A DNA stretch of 8,999 bases from Bacillota bacterium. Lineage in GTDB: Bacteria > Bacillota > Dethiobacteria > SKNC01. This document shows, in pieces, positions 1 through 6,278 of this stretch. A program made the translations under genes and the position numbers. The notes under the pieces were generated by a model, which worked only from the letters and a program-made list of their open reading frames with translations, had not been told where the DNA came from and ran no database searches. The first letter of the stretch is position 1. Each line of letters starts with the position of its first letter. The stretch covers positions 1-8,999 of the forward strand of contig SKNC01000127.1 of NCBI GenBank assembly GCA_007120745.1. Direction: 5' to 3'.

Positions 1-487
1 CAGGGATATGTCACTGCTGATGGAAGTTATAAAATCCATTCGAAATTTAAGAAGCGAGGTAAACATCCATCCTGGAAAGCGGTGCAGCATCGTGCTGAAG
101 CCTGCGGAGGCGGCGGCTACCAGGGTTCTTCTGCAGGGAAAAACCTATCTTCATCACCTGGCCTCTACGGAGGAACTGGTTATTGACCCGGATTTAAAAG
201 AAAAACCTGATCAGGCCTTAACTTCTTTGGCCAGAGGGGTAGAAGTCTACCTGCCCCTGGCGGGTCTGGTAGACCTGGAAAAAGAAATTTCTCGATTGGA
301 CAAAGAAGCAGCCCGACTGGAAAAGGAGGTTTCCCGGGCCTCGGGCAAACTGAACAATCAGGGTTTTATCAGCAAGGCTCCACCGGAAGTGATTGAAAAG
401 GAAAAAAATAAGCTGGAGGAATATCAAGATGCGCTGGAGACGGTTCAGTCCCGTTTAGCTGAGCTTCAGAAAGCCAGTATGTCATGA
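1..487 (+). CDS. valS: Valine--tRNA ligase, C-terminal part (5' end outside window)
   Basis: ValS charges tRNA-Val with valine in the cytoplasm. Only about the last 161 residues are visible; the reading frame is open to the left edge, so the ATG at position 8 is internal and not the start. The visible part begins in the anticodon-binding helical domain (MEVIKSIRNLRSEVNIHPGK, the usual IRxxRxExNxxP pattern). It continues into the C-terminal coiled coil, roughly the last 75 residues, rich in Lys, Glu and Leu (LVDLEKEISRLDKEAARLEK) with the typical NQGFISKAPPEVIEKEK segment. This coiled coil is characteristic of bacterial ValRS and contacts the tRNA. The gene ends with TGA at 485-487. In many Firmicutes valS is followed directly by folC; here a methyltransferase gene lies between them. 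Family assignment is by recognition of these motifs. Confidence 0.95.
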   Translation, partial: RDMSLLMEVIKSIRNLRSEVNIHPGKRCSIVLKPAEAAATRVLLQGKTYLHHLASTEELVIDPDLKEKPDQALTSLARGVEVYLPLAGLVDLEKEISRLDKEAARLEKEVSRASGKLNNQGFISKAPPEVIEKEKNKLEEYQDALETVQSRLAELQKASMS

Positions 488-620
488 CAATGTTATGACC
501 AGCAGGGCAGCAGGCTTTGAGTAACCTGTAAGAGTCTTAAAAGAAGCCTGAATAACAGCTTATTAACTGTCAAGGCCGGGGTGTAAACTGGAAAAACACG
601 ATACGTGATATTTGTGAGAC

Positions 621-626
621 AGGGGA
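621..626 (+). promoter_or_regulatory. Ribosome binding site that decides the methyltransferase start
   Basis: AGGGGA lies 8 nt before the ATG at 635. The upstream in-frame GTG at 605 has only a weak purine stretch in front of it, so the ATG at 635 is preferred. Confidence 0.55.
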
Positions 627-634
627 ATCATTTT

Positions 635-1891
635 ATGAATTTATCAGAGGCGAAAGAGTATTTGGAGAGTTTTGTCTTTCACGAGGACTGCCACCACAGG
701 CAGCTGTCTTTACTTCCATCAGTTACCCGGGTGGAAATCAATAAAATTGACGGCAGCAAAATACCGTATTACATTAATGAATTCTGGACCTCCAAACAAA
801 GAAAGGCTTCCTCCCTGCAGGAGGTATCTTACCGGGCCTGTTTTAAGCCCCAGCTTCCCAGATTTTTCATTCACCTGCTTACCGAAAGTGGAGACCTGGT
901 TTATGACCCCTTTATGGGACGGGGTACCACGGTCATAGAAGCGGTCCTGTCTGACCGAAATGCCGCCGGGAATGACATTAATCCGTTGAGCAGATTATTA
1001 ACGGAGCCCCGAATTAACCTGCCCCTGCAGGAGGAAATCCAGGATAGATTACAGGAAATTCGGTTTCAGCCGGACGTTAAAGCTGAAATTGATCTGTCCA
1101 TGTTTTATCACCCGAATACCGAGGCGGAGCTGGTATCCCTGCGGCACTATTTGAAAGAGAAAAGCAGCCGGGGGGAGGAGGACCGGGTAGACCGCTGGAT
1201 TAGAATGGCAGCCACCAACCGGCTCACAGGACATTCTCCCGGGTTTTTCTCCGTGTATACCCTTCCCCCAAACCAGGCTGCCAGCGGAGAAAGGCAGAAA
1301 AAAATTAATGCCCAGAGGGGGCAAACCCCGCAGTATAGAGATGTAAAGAAGTTGATTTTAAAAAAAACAAAAGCCCTTTTAAAAGATATTACCTTTGAAA
1401 TTCGGAAAAAAGTAAATAAGAGGGGAAAAGCATCACTGCTTTTGACGGAGGATGCCCGCTTTACTGCGGTATTAAGGGAAAACAGTGTCCGGCTTACGGT
1501 TACTTCTCCTCCTTTTTTGGATATCGTGCAGTATTCTTCAGACAACTGGCTGCGCTGCTGGTTTAATTCCATCGACATGAAGGAAATAGACAAAAAAATC
1601 ACCATGGCGGGAACTGTGCAAAAATGGTCTGAAGTAATGCAGGAGGTATTTATAGAACTTTATCGGATTACCCGTCTCGGGGGCTGGGTTGCCTTTGAAG
1701 TAGGTGAGGTAAAGAAAGGGAAGGTGAAACTGGAGGAACATGTGGTGCCCCTGGGAAGAAAGGCAGGGTTCCACTGTGCCGGTGTGCTGGTGAACCAGCA
1801 GAACTTTACCAAGACCTCCAACATATGGGGGATAAAAAATAATGCTGTGGGTACCAATACCAACCGGGTGGTGCTGTTTTATAAAGAGTAA
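635..1891 (+). CDS. Putative site-specific DNA methyltransferase (N4-cytosine or N6-adenine type), orphan
   Basis: This 418-residue protein is a predicted SAM-dependent amino-methyltransferase acting on DNA. Residues about 69-90 (YRACFKPQLPRFFIHLL) resemble motif X. Residues 91-99 (DPFMGRGTT) are the SAM-binding motif I, followed by an acidic turn at GNDINP (112-117). The catalytic motif IV, TSPPF, is at 290-294. SPP[F/Y] is more often seen in N4-cytosine enzymes, DPPY in N6-adenine enzymes, so the modified base is uncertain. Motif I precedes motif IV with about 190 residues between; that stretch is partly basic (LILKKTKALLKDI near 240-252) and could hold target recognition. The C-terminal part has GGWVAFEVGEVKKGK and FTKTSNIWGIKNN, which I recall as a conserved tail in related bacterial proteins. 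An in-frame GTG at 605 would add 10 residues. No restriction endonuclease is adjacent. RNA methylation cannot be excluded, but no THUMP-like domain is evident. Confidence 0.72.
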   Translation: MNLSEAKEYLESFVFHEDCHHRQLSLLPSVTRVEINKIDGSKIPYYINEFWTSKQRKASSLQEVSYRACFKPQLPRFFIHLLTESGDLVYDPFMGRGTTVIEAVLSDRNAAGNDINPLSRLLTEPRINLPLQEEIQDRLQEIRFQPDVKAEIDLSMFYHPNTEAELVSLRHYLKEKSSRGEEDRVDRWIRMAATNRLTGHSPGFFSVYTLPPNQAASGERQKKINAQRGQTPQYRDVKKLILKKTKALLKDITFEIRKKVNKRGKASLLLTEDARFTAVLRENSVRLTVTSPPFLDIVQYSSDNWLRCWFNSIDMKEIDKKITMAGTVQKWSEVMQEVFIELYRITRLGGWVAFEVGEVKKGKVKLEEHVVPLGRKAGFHCAGVLVNQQNFTKTSNIWGIKNNAVGTNTNRVVLFYKE

Positions 1892-1962
1892 AAAAGGAAT
1901 TTTATATATATAAGAATAATTGCTTCAAAAAATAATCAGTTATTTTAATTTCAAATTTGAAA

Positions 1963-1968
1963 GAGGGA
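1963..1968 (+). promoter_or_regulatory. Ribosome binding site that decides the folC start
   Basis: GAGGGA sits 5 nt before the ATG at 1974. An in-frame TTG at 1920 would add 18 residues (starting LLQKIISYF) that do not look like a FolC N terminus and have no clear ribosome site, so 1974 is chosen. A perfect 14-bp palindrome, TTTCAAATTTGAAA (1949-1962), lies just upstream; its significance is unknown. Confidence 0.6.
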
Positions 1969-1973
1969 TAGAA

Positions 1974-3302
1974 ATGAATTATTCAGAAACTTTGCAGTGG
2001 ATCCACAGTACCGGCCGGTTTGGTATAAAACCCGGCCTGAAGCGAATGAGCAAAATGATGGAACTCTTAGGGGACCCTCACAAAAGAATTAAGGTAATTC
2101 ATATCGCCGGTACCAACGGCAAAGGCTCCACGGCAGCGTTTTTGTCAAAAATCCTGGAAAAATCGGGGTACAGGGTGGGAATGTACACCTCCCCTTACCT
2201 GGAGGCTTTTACAAACCGCATGGCCATTAACGGAGAAGACATACCTGAAGATACGCTGGTGGAAATTGTGAAAAAGATGAAACCCCTGGTGAAGGAGATT
2301 TCCGCTGACCCCGAACTGGGTCAAATGACGGAGTTTGAGGTGGTAACTTCCATTGCCTTCTATTACTTTGCCAGTCAGGCCCCTGACTTTGTGGTGCTGG
2401 AGGTGGGACTGGGGGGCAGACTGGATGCCACCAATATAATTGAAAATCCCCTGGTAGCGGTAGTGACCAATATCGGCCTGGAGCACACCGAGATTTTGGG
2501 AGATACCATTGAAAAAATTGCCTGGGAAAAGGCCGGGATTATAAAAGATAGTGTTTCGGTAGTTACCGCAGTCCCCAGGCCGGAAGCCCTGCGGGTCATC
2601 CAGGAAAAATGTCAGGAGAAGCATGCACCTTTGTTCAACCTCAGAGAAAAAGTGAGTATTGAAAAGAAGTCATCCTCTCTGGAGGGCCAGGCGTTTGATT
2701 ATGTAAACCCACAGGGGCTGATTTTAAAGGATTTGTGTATCCGCCTTTTAGGAGAACATCAGATCATAAATGCCTCAACCGCCGTGGCTGTTACAGAGGT
2801 GCTTCGGGAAAAGGGATTTACAATTTCTGAAAACTCCATTGGGGAGGGGCTGAAGGCTGCCCGCTGGGCGGGAAGGCTGGAGGTAATGGGGAAAAACCCT
2901 CTGTTGATATTGGATGCTGCCCATAATACCGACGGGGTGAAAAGCCTGCAAAAAGCTCTGCAGGAGCAGGTTGAATATGCTAAACTGGTGCTGGTCATAG
3001 GAATTTTGGGGGACAAGGCCCTGGATGATATGCTGAAAGAAATCATACCCATGGCAGATAAAATTGTTATAACAAAACCTGACAGCCCCAGGGCGGCGGA
3101 TCCGGAGACCGTTGCGGAAACTGCTGAGAAATATACCCGGCTCCCCATTATCCTGGAAGATTCCATCCCCAGAGCTATCAACATTGCCTTATCCCTGGCG
3201 GAACCGGAAGACCTTCTTTTAATATCCGGCTCCCTGTATACTATTTCCGAAGCCCGTAAGGCCGTCATGCAGATGGGTGATTACAAAACCCCTGTACTTT
3301 AG
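1974..3302 (+). CDS. folC: Bifunctional dihydrofolate synthase / folylpolyglutamate synthase
   Basis: FolC is a cytoplasmic ATP-dependent ligase. It joins glutamate to dihydropteroate and then adds further glutamates to folates, which retains them in the cell. In an anaerobe with one-carbon metabolism this supplies the tetrahydrofolate pool. The protein is 442 residues, the usual length. Visible family marks are the P-loop GTNGKGS (46-52) within HIAGTNGKGSTAAFL; YTSPYL (71-76) after it; LEVGLGGRLDATN (142-154); NIGLEH with the metal-ligand type His171; WEKAGII (184-190), whose Lys186 matches the carbamylated lysine of the family; GRLEV (300-304); and DAAHN (314-318) in the C-terminal Mur-ligase-like domain. 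An LISGSLYTISEAR segment lies near the C terminus, as is typical. The gene starts 82 nt after the methyltransferase gene, and its stop is TAG at 3300-3302. It does not appear to be part of the rnf operon functionally. Confidence 0.96.
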   Translation: MNYSETLQWIHSTGRFGIKPGLKRMSKMMELLGDPHKRIKVIHIAGTNGKGSTAAFLSKILEKSGYRVGMYTSPYLEAFTNRMAINGEDIPEDTLVEIVKKMKPLVKEISADPELGQMTEFEVVTSIAFYYFASQAPDFVVLEVGLGGRLDATNIIENPLVAVVTNIGLEHTEILGDTIEKIAWEKAGIIKDSVSVVTAVPRPEALRVIQEKCQEKHAPLFNLREKVSIEKKSSSLEGQAFDYVNPQGLILKDLCIRLLGEHQIINASTAVAVTEVLREKGFTISENSIGEGLKAARWAGRLEVMGKNPLLILDAAHNTDGVKSLQKALQEQVEYAKLVLVIGILGDKALDDMLKEIIPMADKIVITKPDSPRAADPETVAETAEKYTRLPIILEDSIPRAINIALSLAEPEDLLLISGSLYTISEARKAVMQMGDYKTPVL

Positions 3303-3325
3303 ACGCTCTGGTTATTTTTTCATGA

Positions 3326-3354
3326 TTAACATATTTTTCTCTATTTATTAATAA
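3326..3354 (+). promoter_or_regulatory. Weak candidate promoter for the FMN lipoprotein gene
   Basis: TTAACA (3326-3331, one mismatch to TTGACA) is followed after 17 nt by TAATAA (3349-3354, three matches to TATAAT). TAAGAT (3352-3357) fits the -10 better but gives a 20-nt spacer. The region is very AT-rich, so such matches are easily found by chance. Confidence 0.2.
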
Positions 3355-3416
3355 GATTATTAGGGGTGAAAGTGTTAATAAAAATATTTATAGAGACAAA
3401 GGAATTTAATTGTTCA

Positions 3417-3445
3417 CGTCGAAGTTATCTTTTACGGTTTTTTTT
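3417..3445 (+). terminator. Candidate intrinsic terminator or attenuator just before the lipoprotein ribosome site
   Basis: CGTCGAAG (3417-3424) can pair with CTTTTACG (3429-3436) around a TTAT loop, with one C-U mismatch and one G-U pair. One G then follows, and a run of eight T (3438-3445). Hairpin plus T-run is the form of an intrinsic terminator, but the stem is short and imperfect. It would end transcripts from folC, or act as an attenuator for the next gene, whose ribosome site begins at 3448. Confidence 0.4.
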
Positions 3446-3447
3446 CG

Positions 3448-3458
3448 AAAGGAGGTGA
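3448..3458 (+). promoter_or_regulatory. Very strong ribosome binding site of the FMN lipoprotein gene
   Basis: AAAGGAGGTGA is an 11-base full complement to the usual 3' end of bacterial 16S rRNA, and GGAGG ends 7 nt before the ATG at 3463. It suggests high translation of the lipoprotein. Confidence 0.85.
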
Positions 3459-3462
3459 AAAA

Positions 3463-3819
3463 ATGAAACTCCAGAAAATTAGCATTTGCTTCTTAGTACT
3501 GGCCTTGACAGCAATCCTGGCCCTGGGGTGTAACGGTGCAGCTCCCGCAGGAGAAAAATATTCGGGAGAATGTACAGAAGGCTATGCAGGTCCCATTAAG
3601 GTTGACGTTTTTGTGGACGATGACGGCAACATCACCGACATAGAGATTGTTGAGGAAAGCGAAACAACAGGTATTGGTGACGCCGATACCATGGCACCGC
3701 TGCTGGATGAAATTATTGCCAATAACGGCACAGCCGGTGTAGACGTTAAGTCCGGCGCCACAGTTACTTCCGAGGCTATTTTTAACGCCGTTAATGACGC
3801 ACTGTCTAAGGCAGAATAA
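3463..3819 (+). CDS. Small lipoprotein with one covalent-FMN (FMN_bind) domain
   Basis: This 118-residue protein has a lipoprotein signal: basic start (MKLQK), hydrophobic core (about residues 6-22) and ALGC with lipidated Cys23 predicted. The mature part is one FMN_bind domain of the RnfG/NqrC C-terminal kind. It starts at YSGECTEGYAGPIKV (33-47), continues with ITDIEIVEESE (57-67) and ends in DVKSGATVTS (94-103). In this family ApbE attaches FMN by a phosphodiester bond to the Thr of Dxx(S)GAT, here Thr100. The protein is therefore predicted to sit on the outer face of the membrane and shuttle electrons. The mature chain is strongly acidic (20 Asp/Glu against 4 Lys, no Arg). It resembles the C-terminal domain of the RnfG encoded downstream more than a complete RnfG. 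Its position just before rnfC suggests it partners Rnf, but it is separated by a hairpin and may be expressed differently. No ApbE gene is in the window. Confidence 0.85.
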   Translation: MKLQKISICFLVLALTAILALGCNGAAPAGEKYSGECTEGYAGPIKVDVFVDDDGNITDIEIVEESETTGIGDADTMAPLLDEIIANNGTAGVDVKSGATVTSEAIFNAVNDALSKAE

Positions 3820-3840
3820 AAAGAAATTTCATAAATTTTT

Positions 3841-3872
3841 CATCAGGGATGATTTAATAATCATCCCTGATG
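3841..3872 (+). terminator. Perfect 14-bp hairpin between the lipoprotein gene and rnfC
   Basis: CATCAGGGATGATT (3841-3854) and AATCATCCCTGATG (3859-3872) are perfect inverted repeats around a TAAT loop, starting 21 nt after the lipoprotein stop codon. No T-run follows directly: the next is five T at 3886-3890, 13 nt later. It could be a leaky terminator, a 3' mRNA stabiliser that raises lipoprotein mRNA relative to rnf, or a palindromic operator. The position favours a transcript-end role; the missing T-run weakens a simple terminator reading. Confidence 0.6.
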
Positions 3873-3896
3873 TCATGTAACCGGCTTTTTGTCGAA

Positions 3897-3927
3897 ACCG
3901 GGTAAAGATTTTGCAAAAATACCGGGT
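3897..3927 (+). repeat. Short direct repeat in the rnfC leader
   Basis: ACCGGGT occurs at 3897-3903 and again at 3921-3927, a 24-nt period, with similar flanks (10 of 13 positions agree over 3895-3907 and 3919-3931). A shorter ACCGG is at 3880-3884. The repeats lie between the hairpin and the candidate rnfC promoter and could be an activator site, but the copies are short. Confidence 0.3.
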
Positions 3928-3951
3928 GAAAAAGCAGGATTTTATTTTATG

Positions 3952-3981
3952 TTCACGAATATTTACTTAGTTGTGTGTAAT
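3952..3981 (+). promoter_or_regulatory. Candidate sigma-A promoter of the rnf operon
   Basis: TTCACG (3952-3957, four of six to TTGACA) and TGTAAT (3976-3981, five of six to TATAAT) are spaced by 18 nt. Transcription would start near 3988, leaving a very short leader before the ribosome site at 3994. Inferred from sequence match only. Confidence 0.35.
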
Positions 3982-3993
3982 TCAATCTTTTAT

Positions 3994-4004
3994 AAAAGGG
4001 GTGA
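3994..4004 (+). promoter_or_regulatory. Ribosome binding site supporting the TTG start of rnfC
   Basis: AAAAGGGGTGA ends 6 nt before TTG at 4011. No in-frame ATG is available near the conserved N terminus, so this site fixes TTG as the start. Confidence 0.75.
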
Positions 4005-4010
4005 AACAGT

Positions 4011-5324
4011 TTGACCACTAAAACCTTTAAGGGTGGCACGCATCCTCCCCATGACAAACCGGCAGCAGGCAAGCCGATCGTAACCGCTGAGGCACCTTCT
4101 CGGGTAGTAATCCCCTTGAGCCAGCATTCCGGCAAACCTTGTGAACCGCTGGTCAAGGTAGGAGACGAGGTCAAGATGGGCCAAAAAATTGGTGACGTCG
4201 ATGCCTTTATTTCTGCACCCATTCATTCCAGCGTATCTGGAAAAGTTGTGGAAATCGCTCCCTATTTCAACCCGGGAGGAAACGGGCCCATGTGCGTGGT
4301 AATTGAATCTGATGGTAAGGATACCTGGGCCGATGAAGTAAAGCCCAATAAACCATTGGAGGAGCTCACCGGGGAAGAAATCATCAAGATTACGAAAGAA
4401 GCAGGTGTTGTTGGTCTTGGAGGGGCTGCGTTTCCCACTCACGTCAAACTTATTCCACCGGAGGGTGGACTGGAGGCGCTGATTTTAAACGGCGCGGAGT
4501 GTGAGCCGTATCTCACCTGCGATCACAGGCTGATGGTGGAACGGGCAGAAGACATGATTTATGGTGCAAAAGCCATGATGAAAGCCCTGCAGGCCCGGAA
4601 ATGCTACATTGGGATTGAAGTAAACAAGCCCGATGCCATCTCTGCTACCAGGGATGCCATTGGAGGAGATCCTGACATCGAAGTTGTTGAGCTGGAAGTT
4701 AAGTATCCTCAAGGGTCCGGAAAACAGCTGGTTACCGCGGTGATGAACGGCCTGGAGGTCCCCTCCGGCAAGAGGTCTACCGATGTAGGTATCCAGGTTT
4801 CTAACACCGGTACAGCCATTGCCATAGCGGATGCCATTAAGACCGGCAGGCCCTTAATTGATACCGTGATGACCGTAGCCGGCTCCGGTATTAATGAATC
4901 TGCCAACATCCTGGTACGGGTGGGCACTATCTTTTCCGAGATTGCTGAACAGTGCGGCGGCCTGAAGGACAATTCCGCCAAGATTATTATGGGTGGACCC
5001 ATGATGGGTAATGCCGTTCCTTCCCTGGACTTCCCCGTCTGCAAGGCCACCTCGGGCGTTTTGATTTTTACCGAAGATGAAGTGGTAATAGAAGAATATT
5101 TGCCCTGTATCAAGTGCGCCCGCTGTGTCGATGTTTGTCCGGCCTTTATTATGCCTAATTTTATTTCCAATGCCGGAGAGCAGAACGATTACGCTGCAGC
5201 CAAGAAGCTGCATGTAGAAGAATGTATAGAATGCGGTTCATGTGCCTTTGTATGCCCGGCCAAAAGGCCTATTGTACAGTGGATTCGGTTATGCAAATCT
5301 GCCATATGGGCCATGAGCAAATAA
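4011..5324 (+). CDS. rnfC: Rnf complex subunit RnfC (NAD(H)-binding iron-sulfur flavoprotein)
   Basis: RnfC is the peripheral cytoplasmic subunit that reacts with NAD(H) in the ferredoxin:NAD+ oxidoreductase. The 437 residues fit clostridial RnfC. The N terminus FKGGTHPPHDK is the family hallmark. A lipoyl-like domain follows (about 30-100, VKVGDEVKMGQKIGDVDAFI), then the Complex I 51-kDa-like Rossmann region binding FMN/NADH, with GVVGLGGAAFPTHVK (132-146) and NGAECEPYLTCDHR (160-173). A SLBB-like segment is around 285-345 (VAGSGINESANILVRVGT). Two 4Fe-4S ferredoxin motifs follow: Cys366, 369, 372, 376 and Cys405, 408, 411, 415. The start is TTG at 4011, chosen because the conserved N terminus needs it and AAAAGGGGTGA lies just upstream. 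rnfD starts 21 nt after its stop. The less usual start may hold RnfC production below that of the downstream ATG genes; this is inference. Confidence 0.97.
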   Translation: MTTKTFKGGTHPPHDKPAAGKPIVTAEAPSRVVIPLSQHSGKPCEPLVKVGDEVKMGQKIGDVDAFISAPIHSSVSGKVVEIAPYFNPGGNGPMCVVIESDGKDTWADEVKPNKPLEELTGEEIIKITKEAGVVGLGGAAFPTHVKLIPPEGGLEALILNGAECEPYLTCDHRLMVERAEDMIYGAKAMMKALQARKCYIGIEVNKPDAISATRDAIGGDPDIEVVELEVKYPQGSGKQLVTAVMNGLEVPSGKRSTDVGIQVSNTGTAIAIADAIKTGRPLIDTVMTVAGSGINESANILVRVGTIFSEIAEQCGGLKDNSAKIIMGGPMMGNAVPSLDFPVCKATSGVLIFTEDEVVIEEYLPCIKCARCVDVCPAFIMPNFISNAGEQNDYAAAKKLHVEECIECGSCAFVCPAKRPIVQWIRLCKSAIWAMSK

Positions 5325-5345
5325 CTGGCGAATGGAGGGATAGAG

Positions 5346-6278
5346 ATGGAAAATTTAGCCGTTGAAAAAAGATTTGTTGTTTCTTCCTCACCCCACGTAA
5401 AAGATCCTGAAACCGTACAGAAAATCATGATTGACGTACTGATTTCCTTAGTGCCTGCCGTAGTCGTTGCAGCCGTATTTTTTCGCGAGCAAGCAATTAT
5501 ACCTATCGTGATCTGTCTTGTGGCAGCCATGGCTACCGAATTTGTTCTGTTGCGTAAGGGGATTTTTAATGACGGAAGTGCAGCAGTAACCGGCGTTCTT
5601 TTAGCTTTAACCCTGCCCCCCGGGTCAGACTGGTGGCTCTGTGTGATTGGGGCAGTATCGGCAATTATTTTGGGTAAATATGTTTTTGGAGGTCTTGGAA
5701 ACAATATCTTCAACCCCGCCCTGGTAGGCCGTGCAGTTCTTTTAGCCTCCTGGGGAGGCAGGATGACCGCCTGGCTGAGCCCGGTGGATTTAAGAAGTAC
5801 CGCTACTCCCCTGGCAGAACCCGGTCAGGCCGCTCTGGTGGACCTTTTCACCGGGAACGTTTCCGGAAGCCTGGGGGAAACTTCAGCTGTTGCCCTGCTG
5901 ATTGGGGCAGCTTACCTGCTGTATAAAGGACACATCAACTGGAGAATTCCCGGAGGGTATATCGGTTCAGCTTTGATTATGGGGACAGTAATGTCTGCCG
6001 CAGGGTTTGGCTTCGATATCACCATGGGACTATGGCATGTGCTGGCCGGCGGCTTGCTGCTGGGGGCCCTGTTCATGGCCACCGACATGGTAACCTCACC
6101 GGTTACCCCCAACGGCCAGCTGATTTTTGGTATAGGATGCGGAGTGTTGACCATGTTAATCAGAATCTATGGTAATTACCCCGAGGGGGTTACCTTTGCC
6201 ATTCTGATTATGAATGCTGTTACTCCGCTGATTGATAACGCAACTCGGCCTCGTTTCTATGGGGAGGTGAAAAAATAA
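5346..6278 (+). CDS. rnfD: Rnf complex membrane subunit RnfD (covalent FMN)
   Basis: RnfD is an integral membrane subunit, related to NqrB, that carries covalent FMN and is thought to be central to ion movement. The 310-residue protein has a short cytoplasmic N terminus with SSSPHVKDPETVQKIM (13-28), typical of RnfD. About nine or ten hydrophobic segments follow, from near residue 30 to 295. The flavinylation site is the DLRSTATPLA segment (148-157), which fits Dxx(S/T)xAT with FMN on Thr154. Other family marks are NDGSAAVTGVLLALTLPP (75-92), KYVFGGLGNNIFNPALVGRA (111-130) and MATDMVTSPVTPNGQLIFG (244-262). GGAGGGA at 5334-5340 precedes the ATG. The last bases overlap the rnfG start by one base (TAATG at 6276-6280), which suggests translational coupling. 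The coupling ion, Na+ or H+, cannot be read from this sequence by eye. Confidence 0.97.
   Translation: MENLAVEKRFVVSSSPHVKDPETVQKIMIDVLISLVPAVVVAAVFFREQAIIPIVICLVAAMATEFVLLRKGIFNDGSAAVTGVLLALTLPPGSDWWLCVIGAVSAIILGKYVFGGLGNNIFNPALVGRAVLLASWGGRMTAWLSPVDLRSTATPLAEPGQAALVDLFTGNVSGSLGETSAVALLIGAAYLLYKGHINWRIPGGYIGSALIMGTVMSAAGFGFDITMGLWHVLAGGLLLGALFMATDMVTSPVTPNGQLIFGIGCGVLTMLIRIYGNYPEGVTFAILIMNAVTPLIDNATRPRFYGEVKK

Noticed and set aside
511..550. CAGGCTT / AAGCCTG inverted repeat after valS as a terminator
   Set aside because: The loop would be 26 nt, the stem only 7 bp, and no T-run follows.
605..634. GTG at 605 as start of the methyltransferase, adding ten residues
   Set aside because: The ribosome site AGGGGA at 621-626 is well placed for ATG 635, and nothing comparable precedes 605.
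1360..1367. Run of eight A in the methyltransferase gene as a frameshift or phase-variation site
   Set aside because: The frame is intact through it, and a single A8 run in a lysine-rich stretch is not strong evidence.
1949..1962. Perfect 14-bp palindrome TTTCAAATTTGAAA before folC
   Set aside because: It is entirely AT-rich with no loop, and about one such palindrome is expected by chance in every one to two windows of this length; noted but not called an operator.
1920..1973. TTG at 1920 as start of folC
   Set aside because: The extra 18 residues do not fit FolC, and GAGGGA is placed for ATG 1974.
3326..3378. TTAACA (3326) and TGTTAA (3373) as Rex redox-regulator half sites
   Set aside because: Rex sites need TGTTAA before TTAACA with a spacer of a few bases; here they are about 40 nt apart and in the opposite order.
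3411..3957. Shared octamer TGTTCACG upstream of both the lipoprotein gene (3411-3418) and rnfC (3950-3957)
   Set aside because: One shared 8-mer between two gaps of this size is expected about half the time by chance, and flanks do not match.
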